Below are positions 1 through 8,785 of a stretch of 64,000 nucleotides of DNA, piece after piece. Origin of the DNA: DASVTU01 sp036387415 (lineage in GTDB: Bacteria; Acidobacteriota; Blastocatellia; Pyrinomonadales; Pyrinomonadaceae); NCBI GenBank assembly GCA_036387415.1, contig DASVTU010000039.1:744001-808000 (forward strand), in the 5' to 3' direction. The notes under the pieces were generated by a model. The model was not told the DNA's origin, did not search any database, and saw only the letters and a list, made by a program, of their open reading frames with translations. The first letter of the stretch is position 1; each line of letters opens with the position of its first letter. Made by a program: the position numbers and the translations under genes.

Positions 1-1038
1 GCGACACCCGCGCCCACTCCACGCGCCTCTGACCCGACCGCGCCACAAAAGGACGACGATGCGATTCAAGACGACGAAGTGCTGCGCGTCGAAACCGATT
101 TGACCAACGTGCTCTTTACCGCTGTTGACCGTAACAAGCGTTTCATCACGACGCTCAAACAGGAAGACATCCGCGTAACGGAAAACGGCGTACCGCAAGA
201 GATTTTTGCTTTTCAACGCGAAACCGATAGACCCCTCTCGCTCGCCATCGTGATTGATACCAGTGGTTCGCAGGAGCGCACTCTGCCGGAGGAGAAATCG
301 GCGGCGCGTGCCTTTGTCGATGCCATCGTGCGTCCGATGAAGGATGAAGTCGCCATCCTCTCTTTCACGGGCGAAGCCACGCTCGAACTCGGATTGACGG
401 GCAACGTCAACCGCATCCGTCGTGCGATTGACCGCGTTGAGTTTGTGCCGCCTTCGGGTTATCTGGGCGGCGGTGTGACGGTCGGCGGCACGTCGCCCAC
501 CTCCCCCGACAATCAATCCAGAGCATCTTCGACCGCTATCTGGGAAGCCCTCTGGGTAACTTCGGATGAAGTTCTCGCCAAAGAGAGTTCGGACAAAACG
601 CGTCGCGCGATTATTCTTCTCAGCGACGGCATCGACACCAGCAGCACTAGAGTCAAAATGGCTGAGGCGGTTGAACGCGCAATCAAAGCCGACGCCGTTA
701 TCTATGCCATCGGCATCGGCGACAACTACTTCAGCGGCGTTGACGAAGGTTCGCTGCGTAAAGTCTCGGAGCGGACAGGCGGACGCGCCTTCTTTCCGCG
801 CGACGAAGAGGATTTGCGTAAGGCTTTCGCGCAGATTCAACAGGAATTGCGCTCGCAATATCTTGTCGCCTATTCCTCGACCAACAAAAACAAAGACGGC
901 TCCTATCGCCAGTTGAAAATCGAAATCGTCAACCCCGAATTGCTCAAACAAAACCTGCGTCTCACCTACAGGCAAGGCTACTTTGCCAAGACGGCCTCCG
1001 CCACCACGCCCGCACGCGATAACGGCGCGCGACCTTGA
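1..1038 (+). CDS. VWFA-related domain protein, 5'-truncated by window edge
   Basis: The frame is open from base 1, so the GTG at 79 is probably internal and the real start lies upstream of the window. The first residues form a Pro/Thr/Ala-rich linker ending in an acidic run (KDDDAIQDDE). A von Willebrand A domain follows, with the MIDAS motif DTSGS and a later LSDGIDTS. The same order (linker, acidic run, RVET-LTNV, TLKQEDIRV) occurs in the secreted protein at 21349-22518, so the two are paralogues. By analogy the missing N-terminus should carry a signal peptide. This family is abundant in Acidobacteriota. Metal-dependent protein binding outside the cytoplasm is likely but not shown. Confidence 0.85.
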   Translation, partial: ATPAPTPRASDPTAPQKDDDAIQDDEVLRVETDLTNVLFTAVDRNKRFITTLKQEDIRVTENGVPQEIFAFQRETDRPLSLAIVIDTSGSQERTLPEEKSAARAFVDAIVRPMKDEVAILSFTGEATLELGLTGNVNRIRRAIDRVEFVPPSGYLGGGVTVGGTSPTSPDNQSRASSTAIWEALWVTSDEVLAKESSDKTRRAIILLSDGIDTSSTRVKMAEAVERAIKADAVIYAIGIGDNYFSGVDEGSLRKVSERTGGRAFFPRDEEDLRKAFAQIQQELRSQYLVAYSSTNKNKDGSYRQLKIEIVNPELLKQNLRLTYRQGYFAKTASATTPARDNGARP

Positions 1039-1071
1039 AGCAAAGACAGAGGCGGCAAAATACAGAAGTGT

Positions 1072-1126
1072 GGAAAGGGTTAAACGTGGAAAGGATGAAA
1101 CAGCCCTTTCCACGTTTAACCCTTCC
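1072..1126. repeat. Intergenic inverted-repeat element 1
   Basis: Arms at 1072-1094 and 1104-1126 are nearly perfect reverse complements with a 9-base loop. They are built from the words GTGGAAAG and GGTTAAAC, with a period of 8. The element lies just downstream of the VWFA gene and could fold as a terminator. The rest of the gap (1127-1396) shows small GC-rich hairpin potential around 1215-1250 but nothing I can name. Confidence 0.7.
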
Positions 1127-1396
1127 TCATTTTCCCTTTGTCTTTTTGTTCATCCTTGCTTTTGCTATACTGCATGTGGACGCGCGGTGTGCAGCCTCGA
1201 AACCCTGACACGCCGCCGCTACGGAAAGCGAGTGGGCGCTCTTTTGCCTCATGAAGAAACAGACCTCGTTAGTCTTCTTTGAATAAACCAATGCTTTACG
1301 GTTGTTTTCTGTGCATGCTTCGGAAGAAATTCCTCAGGTCTGTTTTGGCATGGCGTCGGCTCTCCACGTCTAATGTTTGCGCCTCACCATCACAAT

Positions 1397-4300
1397 ATGA
1401 CTAGCACGAACGAGACACCGGCCACAGTTCTCGTCGCGAACGACGAACCCGATGTGCTCAACATACTGAAACGTCTGTTGGAGCATGAAGGTTATCGCGT
1501 CGTAACCGCCGCTGACGGACAACGCGCCCTCGAACTCGCCTTCAACGTCAAGCCCGACGTGATTATCAGCGATGTAGTGATGCCCTTTATCGACGGCGTT
1601 GAACTGTGCCGTCGGCTCAAGGCGGACAGTCGCACGGAAGACGTGCCGTTGCTGCTCTTGAGCGCGCGCCGCAAGGACGACGAAGACAGTCTGGAAGGTC
1701 TCATCGCGGGAGCGGACGACTATCTCGGCATGCCCTTTCGCAGTCAGGAATTGATGGTGAAAGTGGCGCGGCTCGCCGAACGCCACCGCGTCGAGAGTTA
1801 CTACCGCAACATCTTCGAGCAGGCCGCCGACATCGTTTACACATGCGACTTGCAGGGACGCATCACGGGCATCAATGCGGCGGGCGAGCGTTTCTTCGGT
1901 CGCCCGTCGTCGGCCCTGGCGGGCATGCGCTGCGATGAGTTGTTCGAGGCCGACGAGCGGAAGAAAGAAGGAAGCCGCGAGGCTCGGCGCGCGGAGTTTT
2001 CCGTCGAGTCGTCGCCTCCGGCGCGCGTGGTGCATCATGTGAAGGATGCTGAAGGAACGTGGCGTTATCTCGAAGCGATGACGACGGTGGTGAGGGATGC
2101 CGAGGGCGTGGGCGTGAGCCTACGCGGTACTGCGCGCGATGTGACCGAGCGCGTCGAAGCAGAGCAGCGACTCCAAGCCTCCGTCCAGCAGTTGGAGACG
2201 CTGACGGCGCTCGCCACCGCCGTCAAGAATCCGAGCGAAGTCGATGAGCTTTTTGAAGGATTGGCCGATTCCATTACGCGCTTCACGGACTACCGTTCGA
2301 GTCTCGTCGCGCTTTTCACGGACGAGCCGCCCTATCACCCGCGCGTGCTCTCCTATTCGTCCAGCATCTCGCGCGACTACGCAGAGGAGATTGCGCGTGG
2401 CTCTTATCCGCGCGACGAAGTGAGCGAAGCCATCAAGCAGGGCGTCCCGATTGAAGTCGGCGAACTCGGTTTCGCGGCCTACTACCCGCCGAGCCGCTAT
2501 CACGTTCTCGACCGCGTTTTTCCCGAACGCTTCAAGGCCGAAATTGAAAGACACGTGTTCCAAGACGACGCGAATCAGTGGCACGAAGGCGACGAGTTGT
2601 TCGTCCCGCTCATCACGCGCGACGGCGAATATACGGGTTTTATCTCGCTCGACGACCCGCGTTCGGGTCGCGTGCCCGACCGCGAGAGCGTGCTTCCGGT
2701 GGTCGCCATCGCGCGGCAAGTGACGCAACTTCTCGCGCAGCAACAGGCCGCCGAAGCCCTCGCCGCACAGGCCGAACGTGAGGCCCTCGTCAATCGCATC
2801 ACCAGCGCCGTGCGTCGTTCGCTCGACCCAGCGGAGGTCTTCCGCACGGCGGTCGTCGAACTCGGCTCGCACCTGGACGTTGACCGTTGCGCGCTCTTTG
2901 TCCTCGACCACGAATCCGGCGTCGCGCGCAACGTCGCCGAGTACGTGGCCGAAGGCGTCGCGCACGGCGGACGCGAACACAGCATTCCTCTCATCGGCGG
3001 CATCATCGAACAGGTGCGCGAGCACGGCGTCATAACTTTTGATGATGTCGCCGGAGACGAAGGCATCCGCCACGTCTACGAAAACATTCTGCGCGCGCTC
3101 GAAACGCGCTCGTTGATGTTTGCGGCGATTCGCGTCGGCGAAGAGACGCCCGCGGCCTTCGCCCTCTCGACCGTGCGCGAGCGACGACACTGGCGCGCGA
3201 CCGACATCGCGCTCGCGCGTGCCGTCGCAGACCAGACGGGCATCGCCATTCGTCAAGCCGAACTTTTTGATATGGTGGCACGCGCCAAACGCACATGGGA
3301 GGCCACCTTCGATGCGATGTCCGACGGCATCTTTATCTTCGACAACGAGCGCCTGCTGGCGCGTGTTAATCGCGCGGGCGCAAGCCTCGAAGACACCGCG
3401 CCGCAGGCGCTTCTCGGTCGTCGTTGCTGTGATGTTCTGCGTGCGGGCGCGGGCGAAGGATGCATCGTAGAGAAGGCGTTTGCGGAGGGTCGCGCGATTA
3501 CGATGGAGTACATGCCCGAACGCTTGATGCGTCCGCTGCTGGTGACAGCCGAACCCCTGCACGAAGGCACGCAAGTCACGGGTACGGTCTGCACCGTGCG
3601 CGACCTCTCCGAATTGCGGCAAGCAGAACGCGAAGCACGCGAGCGACAGTCGCTGCTCGAACATATTTTGGAGAGCGCACGCGAAACCATCTATGCACTC
3701 GACACGGAGGGTCGCATTCAGTGGTGCAACACGGCGGCTCTCCATACCGGCGGCTATAAGCGCGAGGATTTAATTGGCGTTCACTATCTCGAAAAAACCT
3801 ACGAGGCTGACCGTCCGGCTGTCGAGGAACATTTCAAGCGTGCGCTCGCGGGCGAGGCGCAAGCATACGAGACGCGTTACATAGCGAGCGATGGCAGCGT
3901 CCTTTATGGTTTCGTCGATAACGCGCCGCTGGTGATTGACGGTCGTATCACGGGCGTGCTCGGCATCCTGCGCGATATTACTGAGCAGAAGCAGGAACGC
4001 GAACGCGTCGCGCGTGCTGATAAACTGCGCGCACTCGGACAACTCGCGTCCGGCGTGGCTCACGATTTCAACAACGCACTCGCCGCCATCCTCGGTCGCA
4101 CACAACTCCTGCGTCGCACCACCTCCGACCCCGAAGTCGCGCACAGTCTCGACGTTATTCAGACCGCCGCCGAAGATGCCGCCGCTACTGTGCGACGCAT
4201 CAGCACGTTTGCACGACAGTCGCGCAGCGCCGAATTTGAACGTCTCGACGTGGTTGAGCTTGTGCGTGATGCGATTGAAATCACGCGTACGCGTTGGGAG

Positions 4301-5116
4301 CACGAAGCACTTTCACGCGGTCTCCGTTATCACGTCCACCTCGACGCCGAATCCGGGCTCGACATCGAAGGCTCTGCTTCGGAGTTACGCGAAGTTTTCG
4401 TCAACCTCATCGTCAATGCCGTGGATGCCATGCCGCAGGGCGGCGACCTTCGGATTCGTGCCACGCGCGACGCGCATCACATCCAACTATTCTTCACAGA
4501 CAACGGCACGGGCATGACCGACGAAGTGCGCGCACGCATCTTCGAGCCTTTCTTCAGCACCAAAGGCATGCAGGGCACGGGTCTGGGATTGTTTGTCAGC
4601 TACGGCATCGTGGAACGACACAAGGGGCATCTGGGCGTCGAATCGGAGACCGGAAGCGGCACGACTTTCACACTCAACCTCCCGCGCGCCGACGCCGCAC
4701 ACGCACATGCCGCACACGACGGCGAAGCGACCGAAGCGCGACCGCTCTCCGTCCTCGTCGTTGACGACGAGCCTTTCGTGCGCGACACGCTGGTCGATAT
4801 GTTGCTCGCCCTCGGTCACAACGTCGCGGCAGCCGACGGAGGCCAAGCCGCGCTCGCTGCGCTCGCCGCCGACGCTTACGACCTCGTTTTTACAGACCTT
4901 TCGATGCCGGAGATGGACGGATGGACAGTGGCGCGCGAGATACGACGCCGATACGGACAAAAGGTTGGTCTCGTCATCGTCACAGGCTACGGCAAAGAGA
5001 CGACGGAACCCGACGGCGACCAGCATCTTGTCGATGGCGTCATCGGCAAACCCTTCGACTTCACGCAGGTCGAAGAAACCATCGCCCGCGTCACCGAACG
5101 TCAGCCGACGGAATAA
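1397..5116 (+). CDS. Hybrid sensor histidine kinase/response regulator (REC-PAS-GAF-GAF-PAS-PAS-HisKA-HATPase-REC)
   Basis: A soluble phosphorelay kinase of about 1239 residues with no membrane segment. In order it has a receiver (phospho-acceptor Asp59 in SDVVMP), a PAS, two GAF-like regions (about 265-450 and 475-625), two PAS domains, HisKA with His889 in GVAHDFNN, HATPase_c (NAVDAMP, DNGTGM, GTGLGLF) and a C-terminal receiver (Asp1167 in TDLSMPEMDG, Lys in GKPF). The first receiver is atypical: its acidic pair reads ND instead of DD, and the usual Lys-Pro is Met-Pro (GMPF). ATG 1397 begins a normal receiver; an in-frame ATG at 1373 is also possible. No ribosome site is clear. Ligand and target are unknown. 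Confidence 0.9.
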   Translation: MTSTNETPATVLVANDEPDVLNILKRLLEHEGYRVVTAADGQRALELAFNVKPDVIISDVVMPFIDGVELCRRLKADSRTEDVPLLLLSARRKDDEDSLEGLIAGADDYLGMPFRSQELMVKVARLAERHRVESYYRNIFEQAADIVYTCDLQGRITGINAAGERFFGRPSSALAGMRCDELFEADERKKEGSREARRAEFSVESSPPARVVHHVKDAEGTWRYLEAMTTVVRDAEGVGVSLRGTARDVTERVEAEQRLQASVQQLETLTALATAVKNPSEVDELFEGLADSITRFTDYRSSLVALFTDEPPYHPRVLSYSSSISRDYAEEIARGSYPRDEVSEAIKQGVPIEVGELGFAAYYPPSRYHVLDRVFPERFKAEIERHVFQDDANQWHEGDELFVPLITRDGEYTGFISLDDPRSGRVPDRESVLPVVAIARQVTQLLAQQQAAEALAAQAEREALVNRITSAVRRSLDPAEVFRTAVVELGSHLDVDRCALFVLDHESGVARNVAEYVAEGVAHGGREHSIPLIGGIIEQVREHGVITFDDVAGDEGIRHVYENILRALETRSLMFAAIRVGEETPAAFALSTVRERRHWRATDIALARAVADQTGIAIRQAELFDMVARAKRTWEATFDAMSDGIFIFDNERLLARVNRAGASLEDTAPQALLGRRCCDVLRAGAGEGCIVEKAFAEGRAITMEYMPERLMRPLLVTAEPLHEGTQVTGTVCTVRDLSELRQAEREARERQSLLEHILESARETIYALDTEGRIQWCNTAALHTGGYKREDLIGVHYLEKTYEADRPAVEEHFKRALAGEAQAYETRYIASDGSVLYGFVDNAPLVIDGRITGVLGILRDITEQKQERERVARADKLRALGQLASGVAHDFNNALAAILGRTQLLRRTTSDPEVAHSLDVIQTAAEDAAATVRRISTFARQSRSAEFERLDVVELVRDAIEITRTRWEHEALSRGLRYHVHLDAESGLDIEGSASELREVFVNLIVNAVDAMPQGGDLRIRATRDAHHIQLFFTDNGTGMTDEVRARIFEPFFSTKGMQGTGLGLFVSYGIVERHKGHLGVESETGSGTTFTLNLPRADAAHAHAAHDGEATEARPLSVLVVDDEPFVRDTLVDMLLALGHNVAAADGGQAALAALAADAYDLVFTDLSMPEMDGWTVAREIRRRYGQKVGLVIVTGYGKETTEPDGDQHLVDGVIGKPFDFTQVEETIARVTERQPTE

Positions 5117-5117
5117 A

Positions 5118-5204
5118 GGTAAAAGGCAAAAGGTAAAAGGCAAAAGTAGGGAAGATGGCAAGCCGTCTCTCCTCACTTTTGCCTTTTACCTTTTTACTTT
5201 TGCC
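5118..5204. repeat. Intergenic heptamer inverted repeat, GGYAAAA family
   Basis: Arm 5118-5146 alternates the heptamers GGTAAAA and GGCAAAA. Arm 5176-5204 is its reverse complement with few changes. The spacer contains AAGCCGTCT. It lies between the convergent genes ending at 5116 and 5233 and could act as a bidirectional terminator. Confidence 0.85.
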
Positions 5205-5232
5205 TTCGCGCCAGCGTTTGCCCTCTCTCGCG

Positions 5233-6051
5233 TCAACGTTCACCGCGAGATTTCTCAACTTCGGATTGGAGTTCGACGGTGAGTTTGTGCACGCTGATTT
5301 GATCCATCGGCTCAATCAAGCGCAATGCTTCATCGAGGATGCGGCGTTGGTGTTCGGGAAAGTTGGGTAGTCCGGCGACGCTACCGAATTCGCCCGCGTA
5401 ATAGACCGCACGCGGCGCACGCACGCGTTCCATCGCTTCCCTGTCAACTGCGAGCGTCATGGTCGGGATGCGCGCCGCCTCTAACGCACGCGCCACCAGC
5501 CCCATCGTCTGATGGCAGAGATGCGAGGCGGGAACAAGAAGCGCGGCCTGCACCTCGTAACGCACGACGCGTTCGACCAACTGCGGGAGAGCCGTTTCGA
5601 CGAAACGCCCCGCGCTCGGAATGAACCCGCACAGACTCCACCACACCGGATTGAGTTGCCCGATGATGCCGTTGCCCTCAAACTCTTGAAGTCGCTCGAC
5701 AGGCGCTTGCGAGTTCATATCCTTCTCAACCGCGCTCGCGTCGTAGCCGCGCACAGACCACTTCAAGTCCGTCGCTTCGACCTCGACGGGAATCTCTCGG
5801 TGGCTCACGTCGCCGCCCGCGATGCTTGTGTCGAAGGGTTCCGTGCCGTCGATGTAGGCACCCGCCGAAGTGATGAGCGCGAGATTGAGCATGGGCAGCG
5901 CGCGGCGTGCGGGAACGAAAGGCGCGTGGCGATTCACCACCCACGGGTAATGCGCGCCGACATCCGCGCCGCGCATCTCGTTCGTCAGTTTCCAACGCGC
6001 GTAGCGTTCGCGCCAATCGCCGATGCCCTCTAGAATCTCCACCGCCGTCAC
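5233..6051 (-). CDS. Glycine/sarcosine/betaine reductase selenoprotein B-family (GrdB/PrdB-like) protein
   Basis: A 272-residue protein resembling the GrdB/PrdB-type family. The key region is LLVPASHLCHQTMGLVARAL, followed by a short IPTM strand, which matches the segment where these reductases carry a Sec/Cys-x-x-Cys redox centre. Here the site reads Ser176-x-x-Cys179, so the first redox residue appears to be Ser. The true reductases act in clostridial Stickland metabolism. In an aerobe-like genome this is more likely a distant relative of unknown substrate. No GrdA, GrdC or thioredoxin gene is adjacent. It is the last gene of a minus-strand series. Family placement is from memory of the motif. 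Confidence 0.65.
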   Translation of the reverse strand: MTAVEILEGIGDWRERYARWKLTNEMRGADVGAHYPWVVNRHAPFVPARRALPMLNLALITSAGAYIDGTEPFDTSIAGGDVSHREIPVEVEATDLKWSVRGYDASAVEKDMNSQAPVERLQEFEGNGIIGQLNPVWWSLCGFIPSAGRFVETALPQLVERVVRYEVQAALLVPASHLCHQTMGLVARALEAARIPTMTLAVDREAMERVRAPRAVYYAGEFGSVAGLPNFPEHQRRILDEALRLIEPMDQISVHKLTVELQSEVEKSRGER

Positions 6052-6184
6052 TCTCCTTTGCTCTCTAGCCGCTTCGTCGCAACGACTCTCCCAAGCCTCG
6101 TCGCGGCGACTCTCCCAAACGTTTGAAATCGTCGTCAGCAGTTTCTACGTCCCGCTTGCACAGCCGTCTCCGTCGCTGCTCTGC

Positions 6185-6769
6185 TCAGACGACGCTTGCG
6201 TCCGGCGTCGCACGTGCGCGCCGCGCAATCAACAGCAACGCCGCCAATGCCGCCAACATCCCTATCAAGAGCGCGAGCACCGAATAACCGTGCAGGCTTC
6301 CAAAGGCGACGCGCAGAGGGTCGTTCTGCGCGAGTTCCTCAATCGGTCGTCCTATCCGCGCGCGCAAGGCTTCAAGCCGCGCCGCGATGACCCACTGACC
6401 AACCGCCGTCGCCAACGCAATCAACGCGAGCGACACAGCCTCCGCCACGATGCGACGCCGCCGCTCCAAGTCTTTCGCAATCACGACGGTTGCCAGCAGC
6501 AACAAGCTAACGACGAAGCCGCCCGTGTTCACAATCGAGAGCGTGCGTCCCACAATCGCGCCCGCCAATTCCCTTGAAGGCAGAACGGCGAACGCGCTCG
6601 GCGCAACCGCGAAACTAAAGAACACCGCCGCACCCAGCCACACCGCCACCAATACGAGACGCACATCGCGCGCCAACGACGCGACAACGCCGGGACGCTC
6701 CTGCACCATCCCTCTCATCTCGCTCACGCCGCGCGCACGCGCCGTCATATTTCCCACGTCCTCAATCAT
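6185..6769 (-). CDS. DUF4149-type integral membrane protein
   Basis: About 194 residues with four predicted hydrophobic helices: LVLVAVWLGAAVFFSFAV, FVVSLLLLATVVI, SLALIALATAVGQWVIA, and a C-terminal one in YSVLALLIGMLAALAALLL. The pattern fits DUF4149, a small membrane family of unknown role. Its ATG overlaps the last 8 bases of the upstream DUF309 gene, which implies translational coupling. The 133-base gap to the GrdB-like gene contains two imperfect copies of a 20-base sequence (about 6068-6118). Function is unknown. Confidence 0.7.
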   Translation of the reverse strand: MIEDVGNMTARARGVSEMRGMVQERPGVVASLARDVRLVLVAVWLGAAVFFSFAVAPSAFAVLPSRELAGAIVGRTLSIVNTGGFVVSLLLLATVVIAKDLERRRRIVAEAVSLALIALATAVGQWVIAARLEALRARIGRPIEELAQNDPLRVAFGSLHGYSVLALLIGMLAALAALLLIARRARATPDASVV

Positions 6770-7208
6770 ATTCCATCACTTCCGGCAGCAGCCGAATCAC
6801 TGGCAAAGTCATCTCCGGCGGTGTCAACAGTCGCGGGTCTGCGACGGTCGAAAGCCACGACAGAGCGCGTTCGAGTTGCGCTTGATAATCCACTAAATCG
6901 AGCGACATGAAGCGTTCGGCGTTGAGCCGCGCAAACTTCTCTCTGGCTCGTCTGTACATCTCGCGTGCCGCGCCCGGTCGCCCGATTTCCAGATGATGAA
7001 AGATGACTGCCGACTGAATCATCGCCTGCAAAAACAGCTTCTCGTCCGGCCCCACCTCGCCCATCCAACGCTCCTCCCAGGCATCGTGCGCCGCATGAAA
7101 CTCGCCCGCGTTGTAGAGGTCAATCCCCGCTAGATACTCCAACGGATACGCCGCCGCGTGCTCATCCGTATAAGCCGGACGCTCCAAACTCTCAATGCTC
7201 TCAGTCAT
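6762..7208 (-). CDS. DUF309 family protein
   Basis: A 148-residue soluble protein with the DUF309 hallmark: a small helical domain with YNAGEFHAAHDAWEERW early and LQAMIQSAVIFHHLEIG after it. His and Glu residues of the FHAAHDAWE motif are conserved in the family, whose biochemical role is unknown. It is directly coupled to the DUF4149 gene by an 8-base overlap. A heptamer inverted repeat lies immediately upstream. Confidence 0.85.
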   Translation of the reverse strand: MTESIESLERPAYTDEHAAAYPLEYLAGIDLYNAGEFHAAHDAWEERWMGEVGPDEKLFLQAMIQSAVIFHHLEIGRPGAAREMYRRAREKFARLNAERFMSLDLVDYQAQLERALSWLSTVADPRLLTPPEMTLPVIRLLPEVMEYD

Positions 7209-7215
7209 AATAAAA

Positions 7216-7321
7216 AGTAGCCAGTAGCCAGTAGTCAGTAGAAAAGCTTTCTCTTTGCTATCTAGAGAGTAGACAGCAGTACCACACTCAAACGTTTTTA
7301 TGCTGACTACTGTCTACTGCT
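7216..7321. repeat. Intergenic heptamer inverted repeat, AGTAGNC family
   Basis: Arm 7216-7247 is a tandem of AGTAGCC/AGTAGTC heptamers ending AGTAGAAAAGC. The other arm, around 7302-7320, reads GACTACTGTCTACTG. It lies between two minus-strand genes, downstream of the rhodanese stop. Confidence 0.85.
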
Positions 7322-7324
7322 TTC

Positions 7325-7648
7325 CTAGTAGCGTGGCACGCCCCGGTCAACTTCCGACGCCCAGAGGTCGATGCCGCCCGCGAGGTTGTGCACTCGCTCG
7401 AATCCCTCGCGCGCGAGAAAGGCGCAGACCTGTGCGCTGCGGATTCCGTGATGACACATGACGACCGTCTCCGTGGCGGGGTCGAGCGTCCCCGCCCACT
7501 CGTTGAAACGGCTGAGCGGCAAAAGCTGTGCGCCTTCGATGCGTGCGATGTCATACTCTTCTTGTTCGCGCACATCAATCAAGAGCAGTTCGTCGCCGCG
7601 CTTCCGGCGTCGGTCGAGTTCCGCCGGTGTCATGGTTCTAAAATTCAT
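7325..7648 (-). CDS. Single-domain rhodanese-like sulfurtransferase
   Basis: A 107-residue single rhodanese domain with the active-site loop CHHGIR (Cys65 to Arg70) and the typical N-terminal LLIDVREQEEY. It would carry persulfide sulfur on Cys65 in the cytoplasm, as there is no signal peptide. It sits between the thioredoxin-reductase-like flavoprotein and the DUF309 gene, in a minus-strand group rich in thiol/redox proteins. The stop is immediately followed by a heptamer repeat. Its sulfur acceptor is unknown. It is one of three rhodanese-domain genes in the window. Confidence 0.9.
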   Translation of the reverse strand: MNFRTMTPAELDRRRKRGDELLLIDVREQEEYDIARIEGAQLLPLSRFNEWAGTLDPATETVVMCHHGIRSAQVCAFLAREGFERVHNLAGGIDLWASEVDRGVPRY

Positions 7649-7748
7649 CGCGCCTCTACGGATTTCTACAGAAAGTATCAGCGTCCCCTCAAGAACGCAA
7701 ACGCGACGCGCAGGCGACGCGCACCCAACGCCTCGCTCGCTTTTCGCT

Positions 7749-8669
7749 TCAACGCAGACCGCGACTCAAACGCGAGGCGATGACTTTAGCGGCGGTCGCA
7801 CCCGCGCCCGTCGCGCCGCTCACGGTCGGCGCGAGCGGATTTGAAACGTCGCCCGTCGCAAAGACGTTCTCCACGCTCGTCTCCTGTTCGCCCGTCACGC
7901 GGACGTAGCCGCGCTCGTCCAACTCCACTTGAGCGCCGAACAATTCCGTGTTTGGCTCGACGCCGATGCGTATGAGAACGCCGCCCACCGCCATCTGAAA
8001 AGGCTTGATTGCGCCGCGACGCAAAATCTCCACCGCCTCAACTTGTTCGTTGCCGATGATGCGTTCGAGCGTCGCCTCCGTAAAGACTGTGATGCAGTGC
8101 TCGCCCTGTATGCGTTCGACAAACTCCTGCCGCGCGCGCAATCGCTTGCCGCGATGCACCAGCGTGACGGTCGGGCAAACTTCCGCGAGCAGCAAAGCGT
8201 TCTCCGCCGCCGCATCGCCGCCGCCCACCACGCACACGTCTCTGCCCGCCAACCACTCGCGGTCGCCGATGCCCGACGCGGCGACGCCGCGACCCTCAAA
8301 CTCCGTCTCGCCCGCGACGCCGAGTTTTCGCCGCCGCACGCCCGTCGCAATAATCATCGAGATGGACTGAAGCGTCTCGCCGCTTCTCAGTGTGACGCGT
8401 TTGGCCGCGAGGTCAACGCCGTCAATCTCCACGCCCGTCCACAAATCAAACTCCGCATCCGCAATCTGTTCGGCGAAGCGGTCGCGCAACTCGCGCCCGT
8501 TCTCCGCGCGGAGGCCCAGATAATTTCCGATGGGATTGTAAACACGCAAAAGCTGCCCGCCAATCTCCGCCTCCGCTTCCAGCACCAGCGTGTCCAACCC
8601 AAGCTCGTCGCACCACAAAGCGGCTGACATCCCCGCAGCACCCGCGCCGATGATGATGACATCATGCAT
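7749..8669 (-). CDS. Thioredoxin reductase-like FAD/NAD(P) oxidoreductase lacking the CXXC
   Basis: A 306-residue flavoprotein with an FAD-binding GAGAAGM (8-14), a second nucleotide site GGGDAA (149-154) and HRGKRLRAR, which suits NADP(H) binding. The C-terminal FATGDVSNP is the FAD-binding motif of this superfamily. Thioredoxin reductases have CxxC shortly before the second nucleotide motif. Here the corresponding stretch (VAASGIGDREW) has no cysteine, so it cannot reduce thioredoxin by the usual route. The architecture fits a TrxR-like ferredoxin/flavodoxin-NADP reductase (YumC type). A [2Fe-2S] protein is encoded two genes upstream and is a possible partner. Partner and direction of electron flow are inferred. 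Confidence 0.8.
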   Translation of the reverse strand: MHDVIIIGAGAAGMSAALWCDELGLDTLVLEAEAEIGGQLLRVYNPIGNYLGLRAENGRELRDRFAEQIADAEFDLWTGVEIDGVDLAAKRVTLRSGETLQSISMIIATGVRRRKLGVAGETEFEGRGVAASGIGDREWLAGRDVCVVGGGDAAAENALLLAEVCPTVTLVHRGKRLRARQEFVERIQGEHCITVFTEATLERIIGNEQVEAVEILRRGAIKPFQMAVGGVLIRIGVEPNTELFGAQVELDERGYVRVTGEQETSVENVFATGDVSNPLAPTVSGATGAGATAAKVIASRLSRGLR

Positions 8670-8676
8670 GTTTTTA

Positions 8677-8785
8677 AGTAGACAGTAGTCAGTAGAAAAG
8701 CATTTCGATGTTCGATGGTTGAGAGGGATGCTGAAGAAACGTCAGACAGAGTTCCACATGCTGGCTATTGACTACTGACTACTGC
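8677..8785. repeat. Heptamer inverted repeat (AGTAGNC family) overlapping a gene end
   Basis: Arms are 8677-8700 and 8761-8785 (words AGTAGAC, AGTAGTC and reverse complements). The second arm overlaps the 3' end of the gene at 8765-9787. The codons for its last residues (AVVSSQ) and its TAG stop are repeat sequence. Confidence 0.85.

Noticed and set aside
1180..1290. Possible structured RNA or riboswitch before the first kinase
   Set aside because: Small GC hairpins are present, but none of the conserved cores I know (c-di-GMP, glycine, ykkC, cobalamin) can be matched.
2120..3745. A 541-codon open frame opposite the first histidine kinase
   Set aside because: It mirrors the GC-rich codons of a clearly recognisable kinase on the other strand and has no domain or ribosome site.
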